DNA of 64,000 nt from Bdellovibrio sp. UBA4095 (GTDB lineage: Bacteria > Bdellovibrionota > Bdellovibrionia > Bdellovibrionales > Bdellovibrionaceae): assembly GCA_002381805.1 (NCBI GenBank), contig DFXZ01000005.1:1-64000 (forward strand). Direction: 5' to 3'. The notes beneath the pieces are model-generated. The model worked only from the letters and a program-made list of their open reading frames with translations, made no database searches and was not told the DNA's origin. Positions 25,505-33,543 of the stretch are shown here, one piece after another. The position numbers and the translations under genes were made by a program. How positions within the stretch are numbered: the stretch's first letter is position 1; every line of letters begins with the position of its first letter.

Positions 25505-26026
25505 TTATTTTTTCTGACCTTTGGTCATCTCAAAAACTAATTTCGCTTTATCAATCATTCCGTAAGGAATCTTAATTTCAACGTCATCGACTACAAACTT
25601 AATTTCACTTTCGTCCGCCGCATCTAAAACCTGTTCCACAGTCTTTGCGGACTTCCATTTCTTATCTGTCACACCAACACTTTCCAAAGCTTTGGATGTT
25701 TTGATATAAACCTTTTTTCCAATGACTTTTTGAAAGTGCCAAGGTTTGTTCAAGTGGCGATCCAATCCAGGAGTCGAAACTTCAAGATTGTAAGCTCCCC
25801 CAGGAATCAATTCCTCATCTGCATCCAATAGAAGATTGAGACCTTTAGAAACATTTGAACAGTCATCGATGGTGACGTTGCCGTCTTCTCGGTCGATGAA
25901 GACACGAAGGGTTCTTCCCTTGCCAGCACCTACAAACTCCAGGTCATAAAGGAGGCAACCTACTTCGGTTGCTGCCTGGCTGGCCATTTTTTCTACTGTA
26001 TCCATCCAAGATGGTTTTTCTGACAT
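25505..26026 (-). CDS. rimP: Ribosome maturation factor RimP
   Basis: 173-residue protein needed for 30S subunit maturation, binding near S12. The conserved core LYDLEFVGAGKGRTLRVFIDRE, the DDCSNVSKGLNLLLD helix and YNLEVSTPGLDRHL are all present, followed by the SH3-like C-terminal domain. The ATG at 26026 has AAGGAA 8 nt upstream; the longer frame reaching 26140 lies in the leader and is not supported. It is the first gene of the rimP-nusA-infB-rbfA-truB operon. Confidence 0.95.
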   Translation of the reverse strand: MSEKPSWMDTVEKMASQAATEVGCLLYDLEFVGAGKGRTLRVFIDREDGNVTIDDCSNVSKGLNLLLDADEELIPGGAYNLEVSTPGLDRHLNKPWHFQKVIGKKVYIKTSKALESVGVTDKKWKSAKTVEQVLDAADESEIKFVVDDVEIKIPYGMIDKAKLVFEMTKGQKK

Positions 26027-26118
26027 TAGCATTTTCCTTACACAAGCACGAGTCCAGACCCCACCTGCTCGGAAAAGGCTCACACAATGTGCTAGCTCGC
26101 CGAGCAAGTCGGCAATGC

Positions 26119-26136
26119 TCACCACCAAGGTGGTGA
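26119..26136 (-). promoter_or_regulatory. Palindrome in the region upstream of rimP
   Basis: TCACCACC-AA-GGTGGTGA, 8-bp perfect arms. A second stem, GCCGA/TCGGC, lies nearer to rimP. The roughly 110-nt stretch between the rimI terminator and rimP therefore holds consecutive hairpins, suggesting a structured operon leader. It does not fold as a tRNA. Confidence 0.45.
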
Positions 26137-26137
26137 A

Positions 26138-26167
26138 CAAAAAAAAATGGGCCTTTCAGGGCCCATT
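26138..26167 (-). terminator. Terminator after rimI
   Basis: AATGGGCC / GGCCCATT stem with a 6-nt loop (26146-26167), followed on the minus strand by nine Ts. It separates the rimI transcript from the rimP operon. Confidence 0.9.
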
Positions 26168-26230
26168 GAACGACCTTAAACTAGCAAAATAATTGAACAT
26201 ATGCAAGGGTTTATGTCGACCCCCTCGATC

Positions 26231-26677
26231 TCAGCCAGAATATGTGTACAAAATCGCGGTCCCCAGGTCTTTATAGTACTTCGCCCGTCGCCCGGCTTCT
26301 CTAAACCCGAGTTTTTCATAGAGTTTTTGAGCTGCCAGGTTTTCTTCGTGGACCTCCAACCAGAGCTCGATTCCCTGACCCTTTGCAGCGATCAGATGAT
26401 TGAGCAACACCTGAAGATGACCTTTTCGCCGAAATCGAGGGTGGCTCGCCACTAATGAAATCTCCCAGGCATGAGGCAGCTTTCGATAAAGAATGAGCGC
26501 CGTCAGAGCCCCCTGAATATAGGTGCCCACAGATTCACAAGACAGTATTTCGGGGTTCAGCATTTCTGGGGGCCAATAAAATTGAGGCTGCAAACCCTGC
26601 TCATCCAGAATGGCCTGAATAAGGCCTCTCATTGCTGGCTTATCAGAACCCTCGAGTATTTTGACTTCGATGCTCAT
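26231..26677 (-). CDS. rimI: RimI-like GNAT N-acetyltransferase
   Basis: The 148-residue GNAT-fold enzyme would transfer acetyl from acetyl-CoA, in RimI to the N-terminal Ala of ribosomal S18. The acetyl-CoA P-loop is HPRFRRKGHLQVLL (about 79-92), preceded by the beta-bulge strand ISLVASHP. LWLEVHEENLAAQKLYEKLGF and the Tyr-containing YYKDLGTAILYTY are the other standard RimI elements. The ATG overlaps the stop of the preceding gene by 4 nt (ATGA). The RimI assignment is likely but substrate specificity cannot be proven from sequence. Confidence 0.85.
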   Translation of the reverse strand: MSIEVKILEGSDKPAMRGLIQAILDEQGLQPQFYWPPEMLNPEILSCESVGTYIQGALTALILYRKLPHAWEISLVASHPRFRRKGHLQVLLNHLIAAKGQGIELWLEVHEENLAAQKLYEKLGFREAGRRAKYYKDLGTAILYTYSG

Positions 26678-27312
26678 TCACCCGCCAGAAAATTTCTCAC
26701 TTTATACTTTCGTTTAATAACTTCGAACCATGATCGCAGACCGTCTTCTAACTGCTGCTGAGCCAGAAAGGACTTGATGTTTTCCTTGAAAGCTTCAAAA
26801 GACGTCCCCCCGAACTTCACTCGATTTTTTTCGTAATAAGCAAGAGCCTCTTGATCCGTGATAATCCCGGACATGGAGTTCGTTTTGAACTTTAAGAAAT
26901 CCTTAGAACTTAATTTACGCTGGGTGAACTTTCGCAACTCAGCTTCTGACACCTCAAGTTTCGTCCAATACTTTTTGCCGGTGACGGCGCGTTCCACTTT
27001 AGCAATCGCTGAATTCAGATCCGCCTCCGTCAAGGTCGTGACATTAAAATTTGCCGCTTCCAGCGAAACCACCGCTTCGAGAAGAACATTTGTCAGCGCC
27101 GCCCGGAACTCTGGAAGCCCCGGATTAATTTCAGCAATCTGCACCGACTTGTTTTTTCCTGGAAATAAAACACTTTCAACTACCGAAGATATCTGCACTT
27201 CTCGCGAGGTCACCACATGATCAGCAACCTGACCGACAGTTTCGGAAATAACGGCGGCTTGAGCAGTATGCAATGTGAGTGCGGTAAGGAATAAGATAAA
27301 CTTTTTCAACAT
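26674..27312 (-). CDS. Secreted SurA-like periplasmic protein without PPIase domain
   Basis: 212 residues, signal peptide 1-20 (cut after AQA). The mature part begins VISETVGQVADHVVTSREVQISSVVE, closely resembling the start of SurA/PpiD chaperones. Residues 150-200 contain ITDQEALAYYEKNRVKFG, the SurA-type helix that normally precedes a parvulin domain. No parvulin active-site sequence follows, so this appears to be a chaperone-only relative. The stop overlaps the rimI ATG. The ATG at 27312 is chosen because it starts the signal peptide; an ATG 15 nt earlier is also possible. Confidence 0.7.
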   Translation of the reverse strand: MLKKFILFLTALTLHTAQAAVISETVGQVADHVVTSREVQISSVVESVLFPGKNKSVQIAEINPGLPEFRAALTNVLLEAVVSLEAANFNVTTLTEADLNSAIAKVERAVTGKKYWTKLEVSEAELRKFTQRKLSSKDFLKFKTNSMSGIITDQEALAYYEKNRVKFGGTSFEAFKENIKSFLAQQQLEDGLRSWFEVIKRKYKVRNFLAGE

Positions 27313-27368
27313 GGCTCCACTATGCACGATAATTTCGCTATCGTCACTGGGTCCCTGGAGTTGGACCC

Positions 27369-27407
27369 CAAAAAAACAAAACCCCCACTATTGCTAGCGA
27401 GGGTTTT
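27369..27407 (-). terminator. Terminator after the outer-membrane protein gene
   Basis: On the minus strand AAAACCCTCGCTA-GCAA-TAGTGGGGGTTTT, a long stem with G-T pairs, followed by GTTTTTTT. Confidence 0.85.
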
Positions 27408-27435
27408 GACCACTGAGGAATTAATTGACCACTGA
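27406..27435. repeat. Direct repeat TTGACCACTGA x2
   Basis: Identical 11-bp copies at 27406-27416 and 27425-27435, separated by 8 bp (GGAATTAA), in the 3' region of the outer-membrane protein gene. Confidence 0.7.
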
Positions 27436-27445
27436 CTTTATTTAA

Positions 27446-28633
27446 TTAGAAATTCACGCGTCCGACAAGAGACATTACATAGTACTGAAGCTTTTCGATC
27501 TTAGTGCTATACAATGGTCCAGCCATCCAAGTGTTGTTACCGTTTGTACGGCTTGAAAGATTCCACATGTATCGGAAATCCAAACCTAATGAATACTCCG
27601 GAGAGAACTCAAGATCCACACCGGCAAGAGTACCAATATCAATGGCATGAGAGTTCGCGGTTGTATCATTAGCTAAATTTCCACCGAAGTTATCATTCGC
27701 CCAAGCAAATGTTCTGTAAGAGTAAGAAGCTACCCCACCAAGCACGGGCTTTACGATTCCGCTGAACAACTGAACTTTGGCTGCTAACGAACCCGTGTAT
27801 TGATTCACATCAATATCATTCGGCAAGTAGTAACCACCATTGTTGTATGGGTATCCGTAGTTATATCCGTAACCACCACCGTACATGCCGCCGTTTCTAG
27901 GTGTCAGGCTATAGTTAGAATACAAAAATGATCCTTCGATAACGAAGTGGTCATATTTATTACCAAAAGCCACACCAAGTGCATAGTTGCCCACGACATT
28001 GCTAACATCTGGATAGTCACCAATACCGATGATACCAGCTACGTATTTAGACTCTACAGGAGCTTTCACAGCTTCCTCTTCGATAGTCATCGCAGCGGCT
28101 AACTCTTCACGAATAATATCTCGTGTGTTTTCTTTAGGTTCGACAACTTGCTGAACAGGAGCCACCGGCTGAACATAAACCGGCTGCTGCTGAACGGGTT
28201 GCTGACCATCGTTGATTGAATTTAATTTATCACCAAATAGAACGTTGGCTCTGCGCTTTTCGTCTTCCATACGAGACTGCTCAAGCTTTTCAACGATCTT
28301 TTGCTCAGTTTGAACTTCTGCATCTTGACGAGCACGGCGAATTGCCTCCGCGCGAGACTCCGTCAAAGGAGAAGCTTCAATAACAGTTGTTGGCTGTTTT
28401 TGAATTTGGGCCTGAGACTGGCCTTGTTGAATCTGAGCCGCATTGGGCGCTTGATTCAATATATAGATAGGCTGACTGCTTTGCACAGGGGTGCCCTGAG
28501 CAGCAGGCAGAGACGCAGAAGCTTCGGAATACATTTTATCCAGCTCTGCATCGATATCACCTTCGAAACTTTGGGCTAACGCAAATGTTGGCGCTACGCT
28601 CAAAGCCGCAAGGATATAGACGTACTTTTTCAT
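27446..28633 (-). CDS. Outer-membrane beta-barrel protein with coiled N-terminal region
   Basis: 395 residues with a signal peptide (MKKYVYILAALSVAPTFALA). The mature N-terminal 180 residues are Gln/Glu/Ala-rich and helical, with a Gln/Pro/Val repeat (QQPVQQQPVYVQPVAPVQQV, about 143-162) that could cross or bind peptidoglycan. From residue 195 a barrel of about eight strands follows, with a Gly/Tyr-rich surface loop (GGMYGGGYGYNYGYPYNNGG near 250). It ends in the typical terminal strand YYVMSLVGRVNF with a final Phe, the Bam recognition residue. GAGGAGT precedes the ATG at 28633; the 45-nt longer frame has none. No substrate is evident. Confidence 0.8.
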   Translation of the reverse strand: MKKYVYILAALSVAPTFALAQSFEGDIDAELDKMYSEASASLPAAQGTPVQSSQPIYILNQAPNAAQIQQGQSQAQIQKQPTTVIEASPLTESRAEAIRRARQDAEVQTEQKIVEKLEQSRMEDEKRRANVLFGDKLNSINDGQQPVQQQPVYVQPVAPVQQVVEPKENTRDIIREELAAAMTIEEEAVKAPVESKYVAGIIGIGDYPDVSNVVGNYALGVAFGNKYDHFVIEGSFLYSNYSLTPRNGGMYGGGYGYNYGYPYNNGGYYLPNDIDVNQYTGSLAAKVQLFSGIVKPVLGGVASYSYRTFAWANDNFGGNLANDTTANSHAIDIGTLAGVDLEFSPEYSLGLDFRYMWNLSSRTNGNNTWMAGPLYSTKIEKLQYYVMSLVGRVNF

Positions 28634-28920
28634 AAGAACTCCTCGTGGTAGTAGTGGTTTTCCTAAAACCTTTTTCAATCAAGGAGCCATAGAGCAAGCC
28701 TAATGCCAACAGCGCCGGATTTCGTCCCCATTGCCTAAGTTATTGATATCCCCTGAGTCTTGCATGCCTCCCTGAACCTCCCCGGTTGGACGGATATGAC
28801 AAGTTATGACGACTTAACTGACACTTATTGAACATTTTGCAAACTGGAGCCATTGCGCACCAGATCCGATCGAGACCTGCTAAAACTGCACTTATATAGA
28901 TATAAACCCAGGAGATAAGC

Positions 28921-29805
28921 ATGTTCTTGCAGCGATCTGCTTTGCACTCACTCACCTTGATTTTGATCAGTGGATTACTCACATCCTGTTCGAGTGGCCC
29001 CGACAAAACCCTCTCTGACAATTTGGTATGTTCTGATGAAGTCTCAGGAATCGTGAATGGCCATATAGCTCAAAAGCGAGATGCTCTGAGCAGCTCAACT
29101 GTTCTACTGCTCACCGAGAATGCGAAGAAAGAAATTTCTGTCTGTACGGGAACGCTCATAGACAAAAACATTGTTTTAACGGCGGCTCACTGCTCTGCCC
29201 CTAAAACATACGTCACCTTCGTTCGTAATGTGGGGTGCTTAGGAAAATTGGAAAGCATTCCCGCTCGAAAGGTAACCAGATCCGTCGTTCGCCGAGAGAA
29301 GCTTCCTGAAGGTTTAAGTTTAGCATCGGAAGACCTCATGCTGCTACGCTTTGAAGGATCCACTCCGTCAGGCTTTTTCCCCCGAGCACTTCCAGACAAG
29401 AGTCTTCAAGTGACAGGTTCGGATACGCTTCTTATGGCAGGCTACGGACGAACCACCGAAAGCGCCAAAGACAACGGGATTCTGCGCTTTACAGAAACAC
29501 CAGCCTATAATCTTCTTGGTAACATCTACTTTCCACATTCTAAAGAATATGTAGAAGTTGATAGAACACTGATTCTGGATCAACGCCGCACAGGAGTTTG
29601 CATAGGCGACTCCGGAGGGCCGCTCTATATTAAATCGCCTTTCGGACTGACGTTAATCGGAGTTACTTCCATGGGCGTCGACAACACATCAGCAAATAGC
29701 AAAGGCGAAAAAGTATGCCAGGGAGTCGCCTTGTTTACAGATATTCGGGCTCACCTCGATTGGATTCGGGAGACAGTTATTTCTTTAAGGCGCGCTGCGT
29801 TTTAG
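28921..29805 (+). CDS. Trypsin-like (S1) serine protease lipoprotein
   Basis: 294 residues with a lipoprotein signal ending in LLTSC (Cys23). All three members of the catalytic triad are present: His90 in TAAHC, Asp138 in EDLMLLRF and Ser231 in GDSGGP, with the zymogen-type start IVNGHIAQ at 44. That N terminus is 20 residues after the lipid Cys, so activation by cleavage is possible. The specificity-pocket residue (CIGDSGGP, six before Ser) is Gly/Val-like rather than Asp, so trypsin specificity is not certain. CAGGAGA precedes the ATG. An exported protease with surface or periplasmic anchoring suits prey degradation. Confidence 0.92.
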   Translation: MFLQRSALHSLTLILISGLLTSCSSGPDKTLSDNLVCSDEVSGIVNGHIAQKRDALSSSTVLLLTENAKKEISVCTGTLIDKNIVLTAAHCSAPKTYVTFVRNVGCLGKLESIPARKVTRSVVRREKLPEGLSLASEDLMLLRFEGSTPSGFFPRALPDKSLQVTGSDTLLMAGYGRTTESAKDNGILRFTETPAYNLLGNIYFPHSKEYVEVDRTLILDQRRTGVCIGDSGGPLYIKSPFGLTLIGVTSMGVDNTSANSKGEKVCQGVALFTDIRAHLDWIRETVISLRRAAF

Positions 29806-29880
29806 GCAGACCATGGGACTCAGATTTTTAAAAAAGATCTTGTGTCTTTGGCCTGCTTTCCGTTAAAAGTATTTCCTCAC

Positions 29881-29966
29881 GCGGGTGTGGTGTAATGGTA
29901 GCCACGAGAGACTCAAAATCTCTTGGATTCACGTCCGTGGGGGTTCAAGTCCCTCCACCCGCACCA
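29881..29966 (+). tRNA. tRNA-Leu(CAA)
   Basis: A class II cloverleaf folds completely. The acceptor is GCGGGTG/CACCCGC. The D-stem is GTG/CAC with a GG loop. The anticodon stem is AGAGA/TCTCT with loop CTCAAAA and anticodon CAA (reads UUG). The variable arm is GGA-TTCACG-TCC and the T-arm GGGGG-TTCAAGT-CCCTC. The 3' CCA is encoded. A weak upstream promoter is TTGTGT-N17-TTAAAA (29840-29868). Confidence 0.97.
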
Positions 29967-29975
29967 ATTTAAATC

Positions 29976-30000
29976 AGCTGACTTAGTGTCGGCTTTTTTT
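29976..30000 (+). terminator. Terminator after tRNA-Leu
   Basis: AGCTGAC-TTAGT-GTCGGCT, 7-bp stem with one G-T pair, followed by TTTTTT. Confidence 0.85.
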
Positions 30001-30145
30001 ATGCCTTCAATCTGCCCTCCGACCCCATGGTTATTCAAACACTCTAACTTAATAACTGAGTAAACTAGTTTTCCCTTTTAGGTGCACCAAAGGTCCGGAA
30101 CTTTTGCGCCGCTCACGGTGATCGATTTAGCTAAGAGGAGACCTC

Positions 30146-30160
30146 ATGATTAGTGTTTAG
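30146..30160 (+). CDS. Possible 4-codon upstream ORF in the aldehyde dehydrogenase leader
   Basis: ATG ATT AGT GTT TAG (Met-Ile-Ser-Val-stop) lies 5 nt after the strong AAGAGGAG ribosome site (30133-30140), about 110 nt before the aldehyde dehydrogenase start. AATCTGC (30171-30177) and GCAGATT (30228-30234) could pair around the intervening leader. It may be a regulatory upstream ORF or a chance remnant. Confidence 0.35.
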   Translation: MISV

Positions 30161-30273
30161 TTCTTACGGGAATCTGCGATTTCGCTAAAATAACGAGTAA
30201 AGCTTCCACCACAGATCAAACCGCGAGGCAGATTTCGGCGGCAGCAAAATCATTCAAATTAAGGAGAATGAAA

Positions 30274-31794
30274 ATGATTTACTCGAACCCGAATACACCT
30301 GGCGCAAAAGTAACTTTTAAGAAGCGCTATGAGAACTTCATCGGAGGAGAATGGGTGGCTCCGAAAAAAGGACAATACTTTGACAATATCACTCCCGTCA
30401 CAGGAGAAAAAATCTGCGAGGTTCCTCGCTCCTCCGCTGAAGATATCGAAATGGCCCTGGATGCTGCCCATCGAGCCAAAGACAAATGGGGCAAAACCTC
30501 TGCCGCGGATCGTGCTTTGATTCTAAATAAAATTGCCGACCGACTTGAAGCAAATCTTGAACTGCTGGCCGTCGCCGAAACCTGGGACAACGGTAAGCCT
30601 GTAAGAGAAACTCTTGCTGCCGATATCCCACTAACAATTGATCATTTCCGCTACTTTGCTGGCTGTGTTCGCAGCGAGGAAGGCGCCATATCGGAGTTAG
30701 ATCAAAACACAGTGGCCTATCACTTCCACGAACCCCTGGGCGTTGTTGGTCAGATTATTCCCTGGAACTTCCCAATCCTCATGGCTGCTTGGAAGTTGGC
30801 TCCAGCTCTAGCTGCAGGAAACTGTGTGGTGCTTAAACCCGCCGAGCAAACTCCTGTCAGCATTTTAGTGCTCGTTGAACTAATACAAGATCTTCTGCCC
30901 GCTGGAGTCATAAATGTTGTGAATGGCTTTGGAGCAGAAGTAGGAAAAGCTCTGGCGGCAAATAAACGTATCGCCAAAATCGCTTTTACGGGTTCTACTG
31001 CGACTGGCAAACTGATCATGCAATATGCTTCTGAAAACATTATTCCGATGACTTTGGAGCTGGGCGGAAAATCACCCAACGTTTTCTTTGAGGATGTTCT
31101 TTTAAAGAACGATGACTTTTTCCAAAAGTCACTCGAAGGGTTCGCGATGTTCGCACTGAATCAAGGTGAAATTTGCACCTGCCCGTCACGTGCATTAGTG
31201 GCTCAGTCAATTTACGAAAAGTTCGTACCAGAAGCGATCGCCCGAGTGAAAAAAATCAAACAGGGAAATCCCCTCGATACAGAAACCCAAATCGGAGCTC
31301 AAGCTTCCCGCGCCCAGTACGAAAAAATTCTTTCTTACCTAGAGCTCGGTAAAAAAGAAGGCGCAAAAGTTTTGATTGGAGGAGCTCCCGCAGAGATGGA
31401 CTCAGCCTTTAAAAACGGATTCTACATCCAACCGACTGTATTCGAAGGCCACAACAAGATGAGAATTTTCCAAGAAGAAATCTTCGGACCAGTCCTCGCT
31501 CTGACCCATTTCAAGGACGAAGCCGACGCTCTCAGCATTGCCAATGACACCTTATATGGTTTGGGCGCAGGCTTGTGGACTCGAGATCAAGGTACGGCCT
31601 ATCGAATGGGACGAGGAATCCAGGCCGGACGAGTTTGGACAAACTGTTATCATCTTTATCCGGCGCACGCTGCATTCGGTGGATACAAAGAATCTGGAAT
31701 CGGCAGAGAAAACCATAAAATGATGCTGGCCCACTATCAACAAACCAAAAATCTCTTGGTCAGTTACGATCCAAAGCCAATGGGTTTTTTCTAG
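30274..31794 (+). CDS. exaC: NAD-dependent aldehyde (acetaldehyde) dehydrogenase, ExaC/AldB type
   Basis: 506 residues. Oxidises aldehydes, in this subfamily acetaldehyde and related short aldehydes, to acids with NAD(P)+. The general base is Glu262 in LELGGKSP. The nucleophile is Cys301 in NQGEICTCPSR, whose neighbouring CTCPSR is characteristic of the AldB/ExaC subfamily. TGSTATGK contacts the cofactor. The ATG at 30274 is preferred because AAGGAG lies 7 nt upstream; an ATG 6 nt earlier is too close. The start of the DUF779 gene follows by one base, the usual pairing for this subfamily, which supports the call. Confidence 0.9.
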   Translation: MIYSNPNTPGAKVTFKKRYENFIGGEWVAPKKGQYFDNITPVTGEKICEVPRSSAEDIEMALDAAHRAKDKWGKTSAADRALILNKIADRLEANLELLAVAETWDNGKPVRETLAADIPLTIDHFRYFAGCVRSEEGAISELDQNTVAYHFHEPLGVVGQIIPWNFPILMAAWKLAPALAAGNCVVLKPAEQTPVSILVLVELIQDLLPAGVINVVNGFGAEVGKALAANKRIAKIAFTGSTATGKLIMQYASENIIPMTLELGGKSPNVFFEDVLLKNDDFFQKSLEGFAMFALNQGEICTCPSRALVAQSIYEKFVPEAIARVKKIKQGNPLDTETQIGAQASRAQYEKILSYLELGKKEGAKVLIGGAPAEMDSAFKNGFYIQPTVFEGHNKMRIFQEEIFGPVLALTHFKDEADALSIANDTLYGLGAGLWTRDQGTAYRMGRGIQAGRVWTNCYHLYPAHAAFGGYKESGIGRENHKMMLAHYQQTKNLLVSYDPKPMGFF

Positions 31795-31795
31795 T

Positions 31796-32188
31796 ATGAC
31801 TTCTTTAAAACGTGTGCTCGCCACTCCTCTTGCTGAGCAGTGGCTTGAAAAATTGAAAGCAAGTCACGGACCCCTGATGTTTTATCAATCTGGAGGGTGC
31901 TGCGAAGGCAGCGCTCCTCTTTGTTTTTTGCGTGGCGACTATCGGGTGGGACAAAACGATGTGTTTCTGGGCATTATCGGTGATACCCCCTTTTATATGA
32001 GTTCCAGCCAGTTTGAATACTGGCGACATACCCAACTTGTCATTGATGTGATTCAAGGAGGCGGGAACGCATTTTCGTTGGAATCACCTGAGGGAATCAG
32101 CTTCCATACACGCTCTCATATTTTTTCTGATGACGAAATGAAAACTCTTACCGCCCAAGGTGAACCGCCTCGCGGTCCCCAAGAATAA
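31796..32188 (+). CDS. DUF779 protein, partner of the aldehyde dehydrogenase
   Basis: 130 residues. The family is small, cytoplasmic and of unknown function, found almost always next to ExaC/AldB-type aldehyde dehydrogenases, as here with one base between the genes. Conserved elements include FYQSGGCCEGSAPLCF (about 29-44) with three cysteines, and FEYWRHTQLVIDVIQGG. The Cys cluster could bind a metal or react with aldehyde; this is inference. Its operon position means it is probably expressed with the dehydrogenase. The next gene is convergent. Confidence 0.85.
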   Translation: MTSLKRVLATPLAEQWLEKLKASHGPLMFYQSGGCCEGSAPLCFLRGDYRVGQNDVFLGIIGDTPFYMSSSQFEYWRHTQLVIDVIQGGGNAFSLESPEGISFHTRSHIFSDDEMKTLTAQGEPPRGPQE

Positions 32189-32201
32189 ACTGAGCTGATA
32201 G

Positions 32202-32804
32202 TTAGGAGCGAACGAACTCTAAGAGCTCAGTGTACTTTTTTGTATCCGCCAATCTGAGAGCGCGAATGTAGTTAGCACGGGTCTGACTATGCTCCCCCAG
32301 AGTTCCCGTCTCTGATTTCGCACCCCAAGTAAAGCGAGGCTCTGCAAGATTCACCAGCAGAACATCTGCCATGGCACGAGCCCAGCGCCCGTTCCCGTTC
32401 GGAAAAGGATGTATCCATACTAATCGATGATGAAAGCGAGCTGCTATTTCATCAATCGGATAGGTCTGATAGGTAATCCAGTACCTCACGTCATTGATCA
32501 ACTTATTCATCTCTGTGGGAATTTGAAACCAACTTGTGCCGATGGACTTGTCTGAAGTTCTATACGTGCCTGCCCAGCGCCAGACATAGCCAAACATTTT
32601 TTTATGAAGCTCTCGCATGAATTTTTCTGAAAGAAAGTCCTTTCTTTTTTTGGAAAAAGCCCACTTCTCTCCTTTCAGAATATTGTCTTGTTCTGCGGCG
32701 TTGAGCTCTCGCTGAGTTGATATATAACTTAGCTTTAGACCTGCTACTTCGTTAGGATTCAGTGGCGTCGCTCCGGGAGGGTATTCCAATTTAAAATCAG
32801 TCAT
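32202..32804 (-). CDS. Mobile mystery protein B, Fic-domain AMP-transferase-like
   Basis: 200 residues. Fic motif HPFPNGNGRWAR is at 132-143, and Asn replaces the usual Asp/Glu at position 5, the Mg2+ ligand. This is what I recall as typical for the mobile mystery B family. Fic proteins AMPylate target proteins or act as toxins; the family's own activity is untested in what I know. The N-terminal half (VAGLKLSYISTQRELNAAEQ) carries the helices seen in Fic proteins that position an inhibitory helix, and the partner gene may provide the inhibitor. The 5' end overlaps the upstream gene by 8 nt. Confidence 0.85.
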   Translation of the reverse strand: MTDFKLEYPPGATPLNPNEVAGLKLSYISTQRELNAAEQDNILKGEKWAFSKKRKDFLSEKFMRELHKKMFGYVWRWAGTYRTSDKSIGTSWFQIPTEMNKLINDVRYWITYQTYPIDEIAARFHHRLVWIHPFPNGNGRWARAMADVLLVNLAEPRFTWGAKSETGTLGEHSQTRANYIRALRLADTKKYTELLEFVRS

Positions 32805-33273
32805 GATTTCCCCATAATCTACGGTCCAACTTGTTTTTCAACTCTGTTGCCAGTTCTTTTTCATGAAGGTTGGTTTCACTTTCGCCGGCCTTCTGCAACT
32901 CAAGCTCCATCGTATGAGCTGTGCGCTTTAATAGTCGAGCTGCCGAGGCCTGTGCCTGATCGTCGACAATTTTTTCAAGGGTGACCTTAGGAACAAGAGC
33001 GTATACCAGATCGCAGTTCATCGCATGGGCCGCCCGTTGCAGAGTTTCCAAAGTCACGGTCCTTGCCACTTCTCTTTGTTCAAGAAGTGTGACGCCGGAC
33101 TGTTGGATATTCATCCGTTCCGCCAATTGCGATGTGGTCATTCCCAGTGCCTCTCGAATTGCACGCACCCAACCGGATTTAGGACGAACAATGGCCCGTG
33201 CTTTTGAAAAAGCTTTGAGCTTCTCGTCCAGACTCTTCCTTTGGGTTTTTATTAGAGCTTTACTTGTTCTCAT
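32797..33273 (-). CDS. Mobile mystery protein A, XRE-type regulator/antitoxin partner
   Basis: 158 residues. The HTH lies at about 36-78 (GWVRAIREALGMTTSQLAERMNIQQSGVTLLE). It is preceded by a Lys/Arg-rich N-terminal helix and followed by an Ala/Gln/Glu-rich helical domain (100-150). The family is found directly upstream of mobile mystery protein B on mobile islands. Here the two reading frames overlap by 8 nt, so they are one operon. It probably binds the palindromes upstream and represses the pair, and may neutralise the Fic protein, by analogy with XRE antitoxins. The ATG is only 8 nt from the nearest -10 element. Confidence 0.85.
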   Translation of the reverse strand: MRTSKALIKTQRKSLDEKLKAFSKARAIVRPKSGWVRAIREALGMTTSQLAERMNIQQSGVTLLEQREVARTVTLETLQRAAHAMNCDLVYALVPKVTLEKIVDDQAQASAARLLKRTAHTMELELQKAGESETNLHEKELATELKNKLDRRLWGNHD

Positions 33274-33289
33274 GTCTATATACTATAAC

Positions 33290-33326
33290 AGATTATATAA
33301 TAATTCAATAATCTATTTTAATAGAT
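33290..33326. promoter_or_regulatory. Overlapping palindromes upstream of mobile mystery A (operator)
   Basis: AGATTAT (33290-33296) pairs with ATAATCT (33308-33314), and ATCTATT-TT-AATAGAT (33311-33326) is a perfect 7-2-7 palindrome. They cover the likely -35 region, and a -10 box TATAGT on the minus strand lies at 33282-33287. This is consistent with autorepression by the XRE protein. Confidence 0.55.
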
Positions 33327-33543
33327 CATAAAGGCATCGTTTAATCTCCTAAAGTATATTGCCAATCTCGCCAATATTCATTTTATTCATTATTTACAGG
33401 TATTTATATAGGATTCTGAATTCAAATCACAAGACAAACCCTTCTGCTACAAACCGTCCACCAGGTCTATAACTTAAGAGTTTACGTAAGATATGAACTC
33501 TCGTAGTATTTCGGCTCATCTTTCAGCAGACAGAGGAGACTTT

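Noticed and set aside
26041..26118. Possible tRNA upstream of rimP (as metY in some bacteria)
   Set aside because: No cloverleaf with a 7-bp acceptor and T-loop could be folded; only hairpins are present.
28740..29021. Minus-strand 93-aa ORF upstream of the trypsin lipoprotein
   Set aside because: No ribosome site, overlaps the start of the well-supported protease gene and reads like antisense of its promoter and signal peptide.
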